Shown: positions 1 through 10,790 of the stretch, in pieces
Position numbering within the stretch: position 1 is the first letter of the stretch
Layout of the letters: each line of letters starts with the position of its first letter
Assembly: GCA_039621445.1 (NCBI GenBank)
Contig: CP154954.1
Coordinates: 8,434,634 to 8,498,633, forward strand
Direction: 5' to 3'
DNA from: Euglena gracilis
Taxonomy: Eukaryota; Euglenida; Euglenophyceae; Euglenales
Length of the DNA: 64,000 nt
Translations under genes and position numbers: made by a program
The notes under the pieces: generated by a model
Told to the model about the DNA's origin: nothing
What the model saw: only the letters and a program-made list of their open reading frames with translations
Databases searched by the model: none

Positions 1-40
1 TCGGGCAATTTGTATTTGCCCAGACTGGAATAGGAGGTGG

Positions 41-3000
41 GTGAAAAATCTGGTGGCTATGGCTGTCAAAAAGATTTATTTTCCCAAGGGGACAAAGTTG
101 TTTGAGGCTGATGGGAGGATTTTGAGGGGTACCCGTTGGGGGGTGTGGGCCTTGTTGGTTGATAGAAGGCAACTCTCCCAGGGGGGGGCAGCCCCAGGGA
201 AGAAAAAATTGGTGCGGCTGAAAAAAAGAATGTTGAGGGGGACGAAAACTCGGGGAGGATCGAAGAAACTTGGGGAGGACAGACAACTGCTGTTAAAAAC
301 CCAGATTAAGTTGGCAAATGGGGAGGAAAAAACGGCCAGAATTTTGATTGACACGGGGGCGGAGGCAAACCTCATTCGACAAGGGTTGATAGGGGACCAC
401 CTAATGTATCCTGCTAAGGACCCGCTAAGGTTTGAAACTGCCAATGGGCAAACTTTGGCGGGGGGGAGCAGATGTGCAAAGGTGAAAATGATCCTACAAC
501 AAAATTGGAATGAGGAAAGGGAAATTGAGAGGGTGGAGTATGAGGTTGAATTTTATCAGGCAAACATCAACGTTGATGCCATTCTTTCTTATCCATGGTT
601 GGCGGAGGCAAAACTGGGAATTTTTCCACACCACAAGGCGTTGGTGAAAGACAGCCCAGACCTGATTTTTTTGCGGGGTGTTGAAAGACGGAGGGGTCCG
701 CAAAAATTCAGTGATGACAAAAATTTTTCAGTGGACAATGTGACTGTGGCAGACGGGTCTTCGTTTGGGTTGCAAAAATTTGGTCTTTGTTTGCCATTGG
801 AGGGGTTGGACCAAGAATTGCAATTTTTGAGCGATGAGGACCTGGGGGAGGTTGCCACAAATTTGGAGGGAAGTGACCCCCCTGTGCAAGTTATCAACCG
901 AATGATAATTGCAAGGGAGGGGGAGGACAAAAAAGAGGAGGAACGGGTAGTCAAGTTGAGGGAACAAGTTTTGGAAGATTACAGGGGGACGGTATTTCGG
1001 TCATCGCCATTTCCAGACCCCCCCGAAAGAGGACAATATGGTTATGCATACATACCTTTGAAGGAGGGGGCAAAGCCAACCAGACAGAAGCCTTTTTTCA
1101 TGCACGGTGAGAGGAAAGAGGCACTTGAGAAAATCACACAAGACTGGCTCGACAAAAAATACATTGAGCCAGCCGCAGCCAAAAATTCTGAATGGCTGTC
1201 CCAGACTTTTCCGGTTCCAAAAAAATCCAACGATTTTCCTTGGAGGGGGGTGGTGGACCTCAGGGGCCCAAACAGCCAAACAAGGCGATGCAACTACCCC
1301 CTACCCAAAATTGAAGACATTTTGGTCAAACATGGTGCAAACCAAATGTTTTCGATCATCGATTTGAAGCAAGCTTTTCACCAACAACCCTTGCACCCAG
1401 AAAGTCGACCCATAACGTGTTGTTTTACCCCCAAAGGCATTTTTCAGTGGAGGGTGAACGTAATGGGTTTGACAAATGCCCCCCAACAATTTCAGCAAAT
1501 GATCGATGACCGTTTGACACCAGTAAGGGATATCGCCACAGGGTACATAGACGACATACTGGTGAGGACAACGGTCGGGGAAGGGGAGGATCTAGTGGGG
1601 GCACATGAAAAAGATTTGAGGAGGGTGTTGGAGGTGCTGAAAACAGAACTTTTGGTGGCTGATGAATTCAAAGCCAAACTTTTCGTTGAGGAGGTCGAAT
1701 TTTGTGGACAAATTTTAGGAAACGGGACTAGGAGGCCTGCACCGGGTAAGTTACGAGCGATCGAAAAGTGGGAGGTTCCAAAAACAATTACGGCTTTGAG
1801 AGCCTTTTTGGGATTCACAAATTATTACAATGCATACATTCACATGTATGCGGAAGTAGCTGCCCGGCTGCAAGACAAATTGAAAGTCCCCAGGGAGGTG
1901 GGAAAGAAAGGAAGTCGAAAACCTGTGGAATTTGATGGGGAGGATTTAAAAGCTTTTGAGGAGCTGAAAAAAAGGTTGTGTTCGGGCCTAATGTTGCAAC
2001 GGGTAGACCCAGATAAACCCTTTGTGCTAAGGGTTGATGCCAGTGGGTACGCCGTGGGGGCAACGTTAGAGCAAATGAAGGAGGGGGGAGGAAGACCCAC
2101 AGCCCAGGATGTGATTGAGAAAAAAACTGTGCCAGTGGCTTTTATGTCTCGAAAATTGACCGAGGGGCAAAGAAAATGGACCCCCCGGGAGTTGGAGACG
2201 TATGCCATAATTTTGGCACTACAAAAATGGGAAAGTTGGATTGGATTGCAACCCGTTTTGGTTTTAACCGACCACCAAAGTTTGGAGTCTTGGACAAGGG
2301 AGGTCCTAGACACCCCCAGTGGTCCGGTTGGGAGGAGGGCGAGATGGCATCAAATTTTCTCCAAGTATGACTTGACGGTGGGATATATCCCGGGTAAAGA
2401 AAATACCATAGCGGATATCCTTAGTCGGTGGGCATACCCAGCTTCACAGGCCCTAAGGGATATAAGTAAGCACGGGTCAGCCGAAGACAAGGATGAAATG
2501 GAAAATTTTATCCGGGAGGAAAAAGAAGAGGAAAAACAGTGTTTGGAGATAAGAATCAAAAACCAGCCCAATTTACGTAATGCCTGGATACGGGGGGTGA
2601 CAACCCGTAGTGGCAAAAACGTAACACCTGAGGAGGAAAAAGGAGAGTGCACAAGGAGGGGAACCGAGGGTGGGGTAGACCCAGGAGGAAAAGACACCCC
2701 TGTGGACACCCACTCACAAGGGCCCAGGAAAGAAAAGAAACGAGTTCATTTTTGGGATGAGAAAGTGGGGGGGGAGACGACCCCTGTCCCGGAGACGGCT
2801 GAAAGTTCGAGGGGGGACACTCGTATGGAAGTGGGGGACGCCCTGCCAAGTACGACCCCTAAGGATATTAAGCCCGTATGGGAGCGTGATTGGGGGGAAG
2901 CATATTCCCGATGCCCCACATGGAAAGAAAAATGGGAGGCTACCAAAGGTGGTTCAGTTTGGCCCAAAAGCTATAAAGTCTTGAACGGTCAACTGTTTTT

Positions 3001-4357
3001 CGAGGAAAAGTTGTGTGTGCCTGAAAGTTTCCAACCCTTGGTGATTCAAGAAAATCACGAGTTTTTGGGGCACGTTGGCCCTGAAAAAGTTTGGAAACAC
3101 ATGACAATCCGTTTTGTTTGGGCTGATGAAAAGGCTGCAAAGCAACTCAACCAAAATTGCAGCAAAAATTGTTCCACATGCCAAGCGAGTGTGAGGGGGG
3201 AGAGTTTGAAAGGACCGATCGAGTCCACACCCATACCCCCTGCACTAATGACAAGTGTTGCCATCGATTTGTTTCGAATGCCAAGGGTTTTACACGATGG
3301 GGGGGAGTACGACACCCTAGCCCTTTGTGTGGATAGGCATTCGGGTTGGATTGTGGGGGTTGCATGCAAGGACAAGGGATTAACCGGTGCCAAGTTGGCT
3401 AAGGAAATGGTGAAAAATCAGTGGAGGCCTTTTGGGGTTCCCTCGGTCATCTCAAGTGACCAAGGGAGCCATTTCACAAGCACTTGGTGGAAAAACATGT
3501 GTGCGCTTTTGGGGATTAGGCAAGCGTATTCCCAAGCATACCACCACCAAGCAAACGGGAGGGTTGAGAGAGCCGGACAACAGGTAATGGAGGTGTTGAG
3601 AAAATTGTATGTGGAAGAAAAAATTAATTGGGTTGAAGCTTTACCCCAAGTTTTGGACCGAATTCATGACGTAAAGGGGGAAAGCGGATTGAGCCCATAT
3701 GAAATTGTGACTGGAAGGGAAAGACCATTGGCAGGGGTACCCTACCAACCACCCAAAGAATGTGAGGATTCGGTGGAGTTTTTCCGAAGGATGCAAGACA
3801 TTGATGGGAGGGTGGCTAGGATACTCAACAAAAAGCATGAGGAGGAGGTGGCAAGGATAAATAAGGGGAGGAAAGAAATGGAACCCCTAAAGGTGGGGAC
3901 GACGGTTTGGTATAAGAGACCCGAGGGGTCGGGTGAGAAGCTTGACTCTAGGTGGGTGGGACCTGGGGTCGTGAAGTGTAGAGAAGGGGAACGGAGTTAT
4001 GTAATTGAGATGAAATCTGGGGTGGAGACAAAAGCTCATAGGAGTTTTTTGAAGGAGTATCGGGAACCCCAAGTGGAAGGTAAGGGGGTGCCTCTTTTTT
4101 ACTATAAACGGACCGAAAAAGAAGAAGAGGCATTACCTGATGAGTGGGAGGTGGAAAAAATCTTGAGGCATCGGAAAGGAAAAGATGGAAAGTGGGAATT
4201 TTTAACAAAGTGGGTCGGATATGAGGACGGGGAGGAAACCTGGGAACCAGCTGGAAATTTCATTCACAGATTCAGTGAAGAGTTTGTGAAATATTGTCGT
4301 GAGAAAAAAGTGAAAGTGGACGTAATGTCCGAACTAAAAACTGACGGTGGGCCATAA
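41..4357 (+). CDS. Ty3/gypsy chromovirus polyprotein (PR-RT-RNase H-IN-chromodomain)
   Basis: A single open frame of about 1438 codons encodes a retrotransposon pol. Visible in order: aspartic protease motif ILIDTGAEANLI near residue 101-112; reverse transcriptase with the catalytic YIDDILV near 500; RNase H with RVDASGYAVGATLE near 664; an integrase zinc finger (His pair near 1005, CSKNCSTC after it); integrase catalytic D in AIDLFRMP (about 1074), D in SSDQGSHF (about 1138) and E in NGRVERAG (about 1175); and a C-terminal chromodomain with KWVGYEDGEETWEP (about 1367-1406). The chromodomain places it among chromoviruses, in which it targets integration to marked chromatin. The first methionine-type codon in the frame is GTG at 41 (ATG at 59), but the frame is open back to base 2 with no stop, so gag and the true start probably lie outside the window. 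No stops or frameshifts are seen, which suggests a young copy. Confidence 0.95.
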   Translation: MKNLVAMAVKKIYFPKGTKLFEADGRILRGTRWGVWALLVDRRQLSQGGAAPGKKKLVRLKKRMLRGTKTRGGSKKLGEDRQLLLKTQIKLANGEEKTARILIDTGAEANLIRQGLIGDHLMYPAKDPLRFETANGQTLAGGSRCAKVKMILQQNWNEEREIERVEYEVEFYQANINVDAILSYPWLAEAKLGIFPHHKALVKDSPDLIFLRGVERRRGPQKFSDDKNFSVDNVTVADGSSFGLQKFGLCLPLEGLDQELQFLSDEDLGEVATNLEGSDPPVQVINRMIIAREGEDKKEEERVVKLREQVLEDYRGTVFRSSPFPDPPERGQYGYAYIPLKEGAKPTRQKPFFMHGERKEALEKITQDWLDKKYIEPAAAKNSEWLSQTFPVPKKSNDFPWRGVVDLRGPNSQTRRCNYPLPKIEDILVKHGANQMFSIIDLKQAFHQQPLHPESRPITCCFTPKGIFQWRVNVMGLTNAPQQFQQMIDDRLTPVRDIATGYIDDILVRTTVGEGEDLVGAHEKDLRRVLEVLKTELLVADEFKAKLFVEEVEFCGQILGNGTRRPAPGKLRAIEKWEVPKTITALRAFLGFTNYYNAYIHMYAEVAARLQDKLKVPREVGKKGSRKPVEFDGEDLKAFEELKKRLCSGLMLQRVDPDKPFVLRVDASGYAVGATLEQMKEGGGRPTAQDVIEKKTVPVAFMSRKLTEGQRKWTPRELETYAIILALQKWESWIGLQPVLVLTDHQSLESWTREVLDTPSGPVGRRARWHQIFSKYDLTVGYIPGKENTIADILSRWAYPASQALRDISKHGSAEDKDEMENFIREEKEEEKQCLEIRIKNQPNLRNAWIRGVTTRSGKNVTPEEEKGECTRRGTEGGVDPGGKDTPVDTHSQGPRKEKKRVHFWDEKVGGETTPVPETAESSRGDTRMEVGDALPSTTPKDIKPVWERDWGEAYSRCPTWKEKWEATKGGSVWPKSYKVLNGQLFFEEKLCVPESFQPLVIQENHEFLGHVGPEKVWKHMTIRFVWADEKAAKQLNQNCSKNCSTCQASVRGESLKGPIESTPIPPALMTSVAIDLFRMPRVLHDGGEYDTLALCVDRHSGWIVGVACKDKGLTGAKLAKEMVKNQWRPFGVPSVISSDQGSHFTSTWWKNMCALLGIRQAYSQAYHHQANGRVERAGQQVMEVLRKLYVEEKINWVEALPQVLDRIHDVKGESGLSPYEIVTGRERPLAGVPYQPPKECEDSVEFFRRMQDIDGRVARILNKKHEEEVARINKGRKEMEPLKVGTTVWYKRPEGSGEKLDSRWVGPGVVKCREGERSYVIEMKSGVETKAHRSFLKEYREPQVEGKGVPLFYYKRTEKEEEALPDEWEVEKILRHRKGKDGKWEFLTKWVGYEDGEETWEPAGNFIHRFSEEFVKYCREKKVKVDVMSELKTDGGP

Positions 4358-4814
4358 GCTCTTGAGTGAGCTAGGAGGCCTTGACACAAGATTGAGGGAA
4401 GGCAAAGTGCTGTTTTTTTCCCCCATCATTAAAATTCAAAATCCGGATTTGCATGTCTGTGTGTGTGCGTGTGTGCATGTGGGCGCAAATGCGCACGAGT
4501 GTGTGAAGGAGGGAATGGCCAAGCTCAAACAATGGGATTCTGCCATGGAAAGAGAATGGAGAAAGGCAGAAAAAGGCCCCGCACGGGGGCCGGAGTGCAA
4601 AGGGGCACCACTGTATATACACCGCCCATCTATTATATTGCCGTTCGCTGTCCCTCTTCCCATCCCTTCCCTCTCCCTACCCCTCGCGTTGCTTCCCCTC
4701 GCATCACAGTTATGCGGTGGTGTTATAAGGGTTCCACAAATCATTCGAATGAGGATGGATTACACCATGGTTGGGAGTCCTTGATCAGATAACGAGCCCT
4801 CACTCGGTTGGTTA
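4358..4814. other. Downstream flank of the chromovirus; no gene seen
   Basis: The stretch after the pol stop should hold the polypurine tract and 3' LTR, but the matching 5' LTR is outside the window, so its ends cannot be fixed. It contains a short impure GT-rich run (about 4450-4500). Short open frames here overlap on both strands and show no recognisable domain. Confidence 0.4.
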
Positions 4815-5255
4815 AGGGGACAGATTTTTTGGCAAAAATTCCCCCGGCCCGGGGAGGGGGGGGGGCGCTCGATTTTTTGACAAAAATCCCCCGGCCCGAG
4901 GGGGGGGGGGCGCTTGAATTTTTTTTGACAAAAACCCCCCGGCCCGAGGAGGGGGGGGGGCGTTCGATTTTTTGACAAAAATTCCCCCGGCCCGAGGAGG
5001 GGGGGGGCGTTCGATTTTTTGACAAAAATTCCACCGGCGCGAGGAGGGGGGGGGGCGTTCGATTTTTTGACAAAAATTCCCCCGGCCCGAGGAGGGGGGG
5101 GGGCGTTCGATTTTTTGACAAAAATCCCCCCGGCCCGAGGAGGGGGTGGGGGGCGTTCGAATTTTTTTTGACAAAAATTCCCCCCGGCCCGAAGGGGGGG
5201 GGGGCGCCAACCGAATTTTTATCAAAAATCCCCCGACCCGTTGGAAGGGGGGGGG
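4815..5255. repeat. G-rich minisatellite, about nine units of 45-55 bp
   Basis: Tandem units alternate a T-run/GACAAAAAT core, a CCCGGCCCGAGG box and a run of 8-11 G. Units differ mainly in homopolymer length. All three minus-strand frames are partly open (Pro/Ser/Lys-rich), which reflects periodicity, not coding. Long G-runs on one strand make the array a candidate for G-quadruplex formation. Confidence 0.9.
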
Positions 5256-6046
5256 CAGAACTTGGTGAAGACACTCACACCACCCGTGAGAAGCGGGGGG
5301 GGGGCAGTCTAATATTCATTGGTTGGTGAAACAAGTCTTTCCCAAAGGTTTGAAGGCACTTGAAAGCCATAGTCCCTGAAGTTTGTTTCCCATTTGTTGA
5401 TTCAAGGAAGAATGGGTGTGGGACATAGGCTTTGGATGAAAGAGTGCCGAATGGAGGATTTCCCCCCCATTGTTGAGGAACGGGGGGGGGGGCGAATTTT
5501 AGGTGTCCGACTAAGGTCGCAAGGAAGGGGGTGTCGGCCGCCGGCTTGCGCCGGCAGCCAAAAATTGCCAGAAGGCGCAAATTTCAAAGTCGCGGCTAAC
5601 AGCCAATCAGTTAAAAAAACCCGCGACTTAAATTGGAAGCGGGTCAAATTTCGAAGCGCCTTCGAATTTGTTTTTTTTCACAGAACTTGAGGGGTTTTCC
5701 CCAATATTTGGCAAGAAGGAATACTATTGTATTGAATTTGGCATTTGGACTTTGATTTGGAGTTGCAAGCTGAGTTCATTGTTGGTCATTGATTCATTGA
5801 AGTCAATTCAATTGAAGGAGCCTTAAACACCACCGCCCACTCCCTCTATACCGCCACCTTCGCCTCCATCACCTACCACTCCTTGCCCCAAGGTTTGCAC
5901 ATTTCATACATTCACATTTCACAGTTTCAGTTTCAATTGTCTTCTCATTCAAGTTTCAGAGTTTCAAAAATCAAGTTTCTTTCAGTTTTGGCTTCAAAGT
6001 TCCAAGTTTCAGTGGGTTGGTTTTGCAAGGTGTGCAAGAGAGTGTG
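5256..6046. other. Unassigned intergenic stretch
   Basis: No gene is seen. It holds G-runs near 5295 and 5480, a short GC palindrome around 5537-5560 (GCCGCCGGCTTGCGCCGGC) and AT-richer sequence from 5690 on. It may include LTR or leader remnants of neighbouring retroelements, but no pair of ends could be matched. Confidence 0.35.
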
Positions 6047-6063
6047 AGAGTGAGTGAGTGAGT

Positions 6064-6119
<56 letters not shown>

Positions 6120-6122
6120 AGA
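6047..6122. repeat. GAGT/GA microsatellite
   Basis: A run of GAGT units passes into more than 20 GA dinucleotides. It lies just past the point where Gag homology of the adjacent minus-strand element ends and generates the Ser-Leu tail of the minus-strand open frame. Confidence 0.97.
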
Positions 6123-6289
6123 AGTGAGTTTTTTGCACCAAATGGCAGATTTTTCGATTTTGAGCAAAATTTCGGAAACCGCAAAAAAAAACGATCCTAC
6201 GCACCGGCTGGGGTTGGGGAAACCACCTGGGTGAGAAAACGGGGGTTGATTTGAGCCCACCAACCCCTGGAGAAAGCGCAGGCCCCACC

Positions 6290-8703
6290 CCGGAAACACC
6301 CACCCCCCTGCTGTCGGTGGTCCTCCCCACCGGCGAGGACCCCCCGGGGCCCTCGGCCCGAAGGGACTCGGCGGTCGCGGGGGCGACCGGCGGCCCGGGG
6401 GTGGCGGACCCGGTCAACAGGAGGGGGACCATCCCCTCCACCTCGCGGAGGTACGGGAGCCACCGCCGCCTCCATTGGGGCCAGTCCTCGGCGTTCCCCG
6501 AGAACCGGCCCGGATGCCTCCCCCCGAGCGCATCCAGGAGGTGCGGTGGCAGGATCTGCAGCTGGGGAGCCCCCAGCGGCAGGGTGGTTGCTTGGACTTC
6601 TCGGATGGCGGTTCCCCTCACGGGTGCGGGCACGCTCGCCCCCGAACGCATGAGGAGCATCGGTGCTGCATTCGTCGGCACCGGGCGGGATCGCACGAGC
6701 CGCAGCTCCGGTCGGAGCCGCGACGCGGGCGGATTGGCTGGGTCCGCTGGTGTGGCCGCAGTCGCAGCCGGCACCGCAGACTGCATCACCGGCGGGGGCC
6801 CGCCGGCAGGATGGGATGATGGCTGCATGGCTGGCTGGGGAGACACCCCGGTGGCGAACGCCACCGCGGGGGTCTGATGCATGGCACGCGATGGGTTGGG
6901 ATGGACGGCTTGCTGGTACACCGTGCCTTCAGCACACTGCGGATCAGTGCCTTCGGCACCCAGTGGCTGGCTTGACACGGGCACAGAGACTTGGGAGACG
7001 GGTCGGACTTGGACTCGGACAGACTGGGCAGCAGCCACCGGCACCGAAACCGGTGCTGACGGCTTGGACAGGGCTGCGGTCGCCGCTTGCGGGTGTGATA
7101 CCGGATGCTGCGCTGCTCGGTGCGCTGGTGGGGCGGCGGTGCTGGCGGGTCGCGATGCCGGGGCAGACGGATGCGACGACAGCGCGGACTGCTGCACTTG
7201 CACGCGGGACGGTTGCGGATGGGACGGTGCACGTTGGGCCGCGGAGGACGACGGTTGGCGCTGGGACACGGACAGCGGCTCTGCTCGGATAACTGCGGCG
7301 GTGCTCGATCGGCGGGGGAATGCATACGCGGATTGCGGCATGGATATCCCTTCCCTTGCCGGGCGCGCGGTGGTTGACGATGAGGACCGCTCAGCCGGGG
7401 CTCGGGCCGCCCCCGCCGACGCAGGCTGCGGGGCGGACTGGTAGGGATCGGCTGCCCCTCGGGTTGGCGGCGTGGTCTGAGCCGCCGAGGACACCGGGGG
7501 TCCCCCGGCTGGGCGGAGACCGGACATCTTGACAGACCACTGCTTGATCTCCTCCTTTGCCATCTGAATCTCCCTGAACAGCGCCGTCACCACTTGGTCC
7601 ACTTCCCGGAGGGCCTTCTCCAAGTACACCCTGCACTTGCCCTCCAACTCCACGGATATCCGGTCGGCCAGCTTGTTGAAATACTGCACCTGCAACGCCG
7701 GGATCTCGGTCTTGGAGTTGAGCTCCATCCGCTGCAGTCGCTCCTCCATCTGCCGCACCACCGTGGCGATCTCCTCCCGCGTCACCATGGCTCCCCGGAG
7801 ACGGGCCACCTCCACTGCCGTTTCCGGGTCCACCACCCGGGCCGCACCCTCGCCGGGGCCGGCACGCACCATCGCCGTCAAGCCTTGCACCTCTGCCTCG
7901 CGGCATCGGTGCTCAGCCTGCACGGCGGCGATTGCTTGGGCCGCCTCATCCGCCGCCTTTCGGGCGGCCGCCTTGGCTTGCGCCACTTGGCCCTCGAGCC
8001 GTCCGTGCTGGGCTTGGATGGTCTCCATGAACTGCGCGATGACCTTGCCTTGCCCCTCCGCCACTTGTCGATAGGCCGCCGCGGACGCCTCCTTCGTGGC
8101 CTTGATCTCCTTGTCCATCTCCTCCAGCGCCGCGGTGGGCCAGTCATCAGACATCTCCCGGGTGCGGTTGCCCAGGAGGTCGAGCTGGGCCACCACCTGC
8201 CCGAGACTCGCCTCCACGCCGCGGACTTGGGCACCCACGGCGTCGATGCGGCTCGTCAGCCACACCGCCACCTCCTCCGACACCCCGGGATACTCGTCCT
8301 GCATAGGCTGGTCTTGCACCGGGACTTCATCCCCGGCACCCATCTCCTCCTGGTACACCTCGGGGGCCATATCTTCCTCGTATCCCTCACCTACGGGCTC
8401 CGCCTCGTCGTACATCTCGAGGGTCTGCTCGTACGTCTCCTCTGCCTGGTCATACTCCACACCCGTCGCGTCCTCGTCCATCTCGTCCACGATCCTTGGC
8501 ATCTTGAGCGGCCGGTGGGACGATGAGGCTTCAGAAAAGGGGGTTCGTTCCCCCCACACCCTTTGATCCCCCTTGCGGCTCCCTCTGGGGGTGGTGGTGG
8601 GGGAGAACAGCAGTGCCGCCCCCGCCGCGGCCAGCAGCGGGAAGCGGGCCCGCAGCGGGGTGGCGTCCCGCGGGGACTCCAGCTCCGGCAGCTGGAGCGG
8701 CAC
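6290..8703 (-). CDS. Long coiled-coil Gag of a GC-rich Ty3-like element (copy A), 3'-truncated
   Basis: An open frame runs from 8703 down to 5971 (910 codons); only the part above about 6290 looks like Gag. An acidic segment begins at the in-frame ATG near 8502 (MPRIVDEMDED), followed by a long Ala/Glu/Gln-rich coiled-coil region (about 8280-7540), a Pro/Ser/Ala-rich linker (about 7500-6600), then HPGRFSGNAEDWPQWRRRW near 6460-6500. That last motif matches the Gag of element E0 (HPGRFSGHPEDWPQWRRRW near 15000) and resembles capsid-like Gag openings. The match stops soon after, and no protease or pol follows, so this copy is truncated inside gag. The true start is uncertain (8703 or 8502); upstream residues are low-complexity. 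Codon use is very GC-rich, unlike the chromovirus to its left. Confidence 0.75.
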
Positions 8704-8710
8704 CAGCGCG

Positions 8711-8761
8711 AACGCCGCCGCGGACGCCGCCGCGGATGCCGCCGCGGACGCCGCCGCGGAC
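8711..8761. repeat. 12-bp GC-rich tandem repeat
   Basis: About four copies of a GCCGCCGCGGAC unit just upstream of the copy-A gag start, encoding an Ala/Ser-rich run if translated on the minus strand. Confidence 0.85.
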
Positions 8762-8765
8762 CTCC

Positions 8766-9780
8766 CCGGGGACGGCGTGTCTGCTGGGGTGGTGCGCAGG
8801 GAGTGGGACAGGTACGAGGGTGGGGATGGGGTGGACAGGATGGGGAATGTTAGCTGGAGTGGGAATGGGAGCTGGGGGTTTGGGCTGAATGGGAGCTGGG
8901 GGTTTGGGCTTATCGCCTTTTCTTGAGCGGGGCTAGGCGGGGAAATGGGGGATTATTTTTCTGCTGTGCACGCTGAGGGGGACTGAGCAGCGGCATGCGT
9001 GTGCGGGGGATTGGGATTGGGTATGGGGCGGTCTGTTTCATGTTGGGGAGTCCCATGGTGGGGGACACACACCACCGGGGCGGGGTGAGCCTGGGGAGCC
9101 GGATCCATCTTGTCGGTGTGGTTTGTTCCCAGGAAATTTTGTTCTGTGAAAAACCTCTGCCACCAGTTTCCCGAACGATGTTGTTTTTGCCCAGCCTTCA
9201 CTCCCGGGGGTCCGTGAGGGGGTACCGGCGGGGTGGGGGGTAGGCGCGATGGGCTCTGGGGAGAGGGGTAGGTTCGGGATACTCCCCTTCCCACGTAGGA
9301 GTTTTTCCCGGGGACCGAAGGCCCTCCTTTTTGGGAGTGGTTGGAGGGGGGAATCCGGCTTGGCGTCCCTTCCGGCAGTGGGGGGGGTTTAGGAAAAGGC
9401 CTGGTTGCCCTCCCCTAGGCTTCAGATACCCCAGCACCAACACCTTTTTGGCTTGTACTGCTCTCCTGATCCAGCAGATAACCAATCTTTTTTGTAATCC
9501 TTTGCTTGCTCCGCCCTTGGGTTTTTGACTTTCTTGAACTTTTGCACTTCCTTGGCTCCAGTGCCTTTCTTTGAATTGCCTTGAAAATCCTTGAAAATTG
9601 ATATAATTTGACCTTGGTCTTGATTCAGCAGGCACAATCTTGAATTGAAACCATGGGTAAAAAGAGGGAGCCTGCAGTGAAAAACAGAACAGTTAGAGAG
9701 CGGTTTGCGCTATTTTGATGCTGAATTAGCGCAGTGGTTCGCTATATACAACAGCAGGCTGTTATAGTGGCAATGGAAGG
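8766..9780. other. Leader region of Gag copy A / junction with E0; no gene seen
   Basis: G-rich sequence (GGGAATGGGAGCTGGG-type words at 8855-8905) resembles the region above the E0 gag start (34850-35120), consistent with a shared 5' leader. The rest has no recognisable coding. LTR ends could not be identified. The boundary with the 3' end of E0 lies somewhere near 9700-9780. Confidence 0.35.
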
Positions 9781-10166
9781 TGCAGCGGCCGGTCCGCCAA
9801 CTGAGGCTGACGGGCGCATCTCGTGTGGGTGCTCGGATCGCGTATCGTGCGGGGCGTCTGCTGGGGCGTCTCGGGCGCTGCGCTGCGTGTCGAGGCGGCT
9901 GCGCGTGGTGACGGCGATGTGGGACGCTTACGGGACCGCGGCGAACGACTGGAGCGGGATCAGCTGGATGACGGCCAGCTCTCTCCCCTCCCTGAGGGTT
10001 GACCTCTCCACCTGTTCCGCCTTGGTCTCCTCGTCCTCGGGATGCACCGCCTTCGGGGTGGACTTCTCACGCAGCTTCTCCTGCAGGATTTGGCCTTCAC
10101 CTCCTTCGTGTCGGCCTCGGTGCCGTGCCACTCGGTGTCGCGCCAGCCTTGTGAGGCCGGGTAGCC

Positions 10167-10790
10167 TCAGCAGGACATGGCATCGCCCACCACGTTGGTC
10201 TCGCCGGGGACGTGCACCACGGTGATGCGGAACTCGTTGAGCTTCGCATGCCATCTGGCCCGCCTCCCTTGCGGGCCCACTCCGGCGACGTACTCCTTGT
10301 ACCACGACTCCAGGCTGCGGTGGTCGGTCAGGACGAGGATCTCGTTGTCCAGCAGGAAGCCCGCCCACTTGTCGAGGACGGCCACCACGGCATACGTCTC
10401 CTTGTCCTGGACATCCCACCGAAAGCGCTGCCCCTCGGTGAGCTTCCGGGACTTGAAGGCCACCGGGACGGAGGCCCCCAGCCGCAGGTCCTCCTACGCG
10501 GCACGCCGTCGATGTTCGGGAACTGCTCCAGAACCGCTCCGATGGCGTAGTCCGACGCGTCGGTGCGCAGGACGAACGGTCTGGCTGGATCGATGTGGTA
10601 CAGCTCCAGGTCGGCGACGAGGGCCTTCATCAGCTTGTCGAACGCCTCCTTCTCCTGCTCCGTCCACACCACTGGGTGCTTGGATCCCGCCCTGGTCAGC
10701 TCCCTCGGCAACTTCAGCTTCTCCTGCAACGGAGCCACCAGTTCCGCGTACAGTCTCACGTAGCCTGCATAGTAATTGCAGATACCGAGA
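10167..10790 (-). pseudogene. E0 RNase H; element ends here without integrase
   Basis: LGICNYYAGYVRLYAE (connection), FVLRTDASDYAIGAVLEQF (RNase H first catalytic Asp, about 10540-10580) and, after a shift near 10490, KSRKLTEGQRFRWDVQDKET, LVLTDHRSLESW and VHVPGETNVVGDAMS, ending in a stop at 10167. This is the full Ty3-type RNase H. Nothing resembling an HHCC finger or integrase follows down to 9780, so the 3' part was lost by deletion or truncation. Confidence 0.85.

Noticed and set aside
4741-5274. 177-codon Pro/Ser-rich minus-strand protein
   Set aside because: All frames are open through a tandem minisatellite; no start context or domain.
5971-6290. C-terminal 100 codons of the 910-codon Gag frame
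   Set aside because: They run through the GA microsatellite and lack similarity to the sibling Gag, so the element is taken to end near 6290.
6251-7532. Long plus-strand Arg/Ala-rich frames opposite Gag copy A
   Set aside because: Antisense shadows of GC-rich coding sequence; the minus strand carries the recognisable Gag motif.
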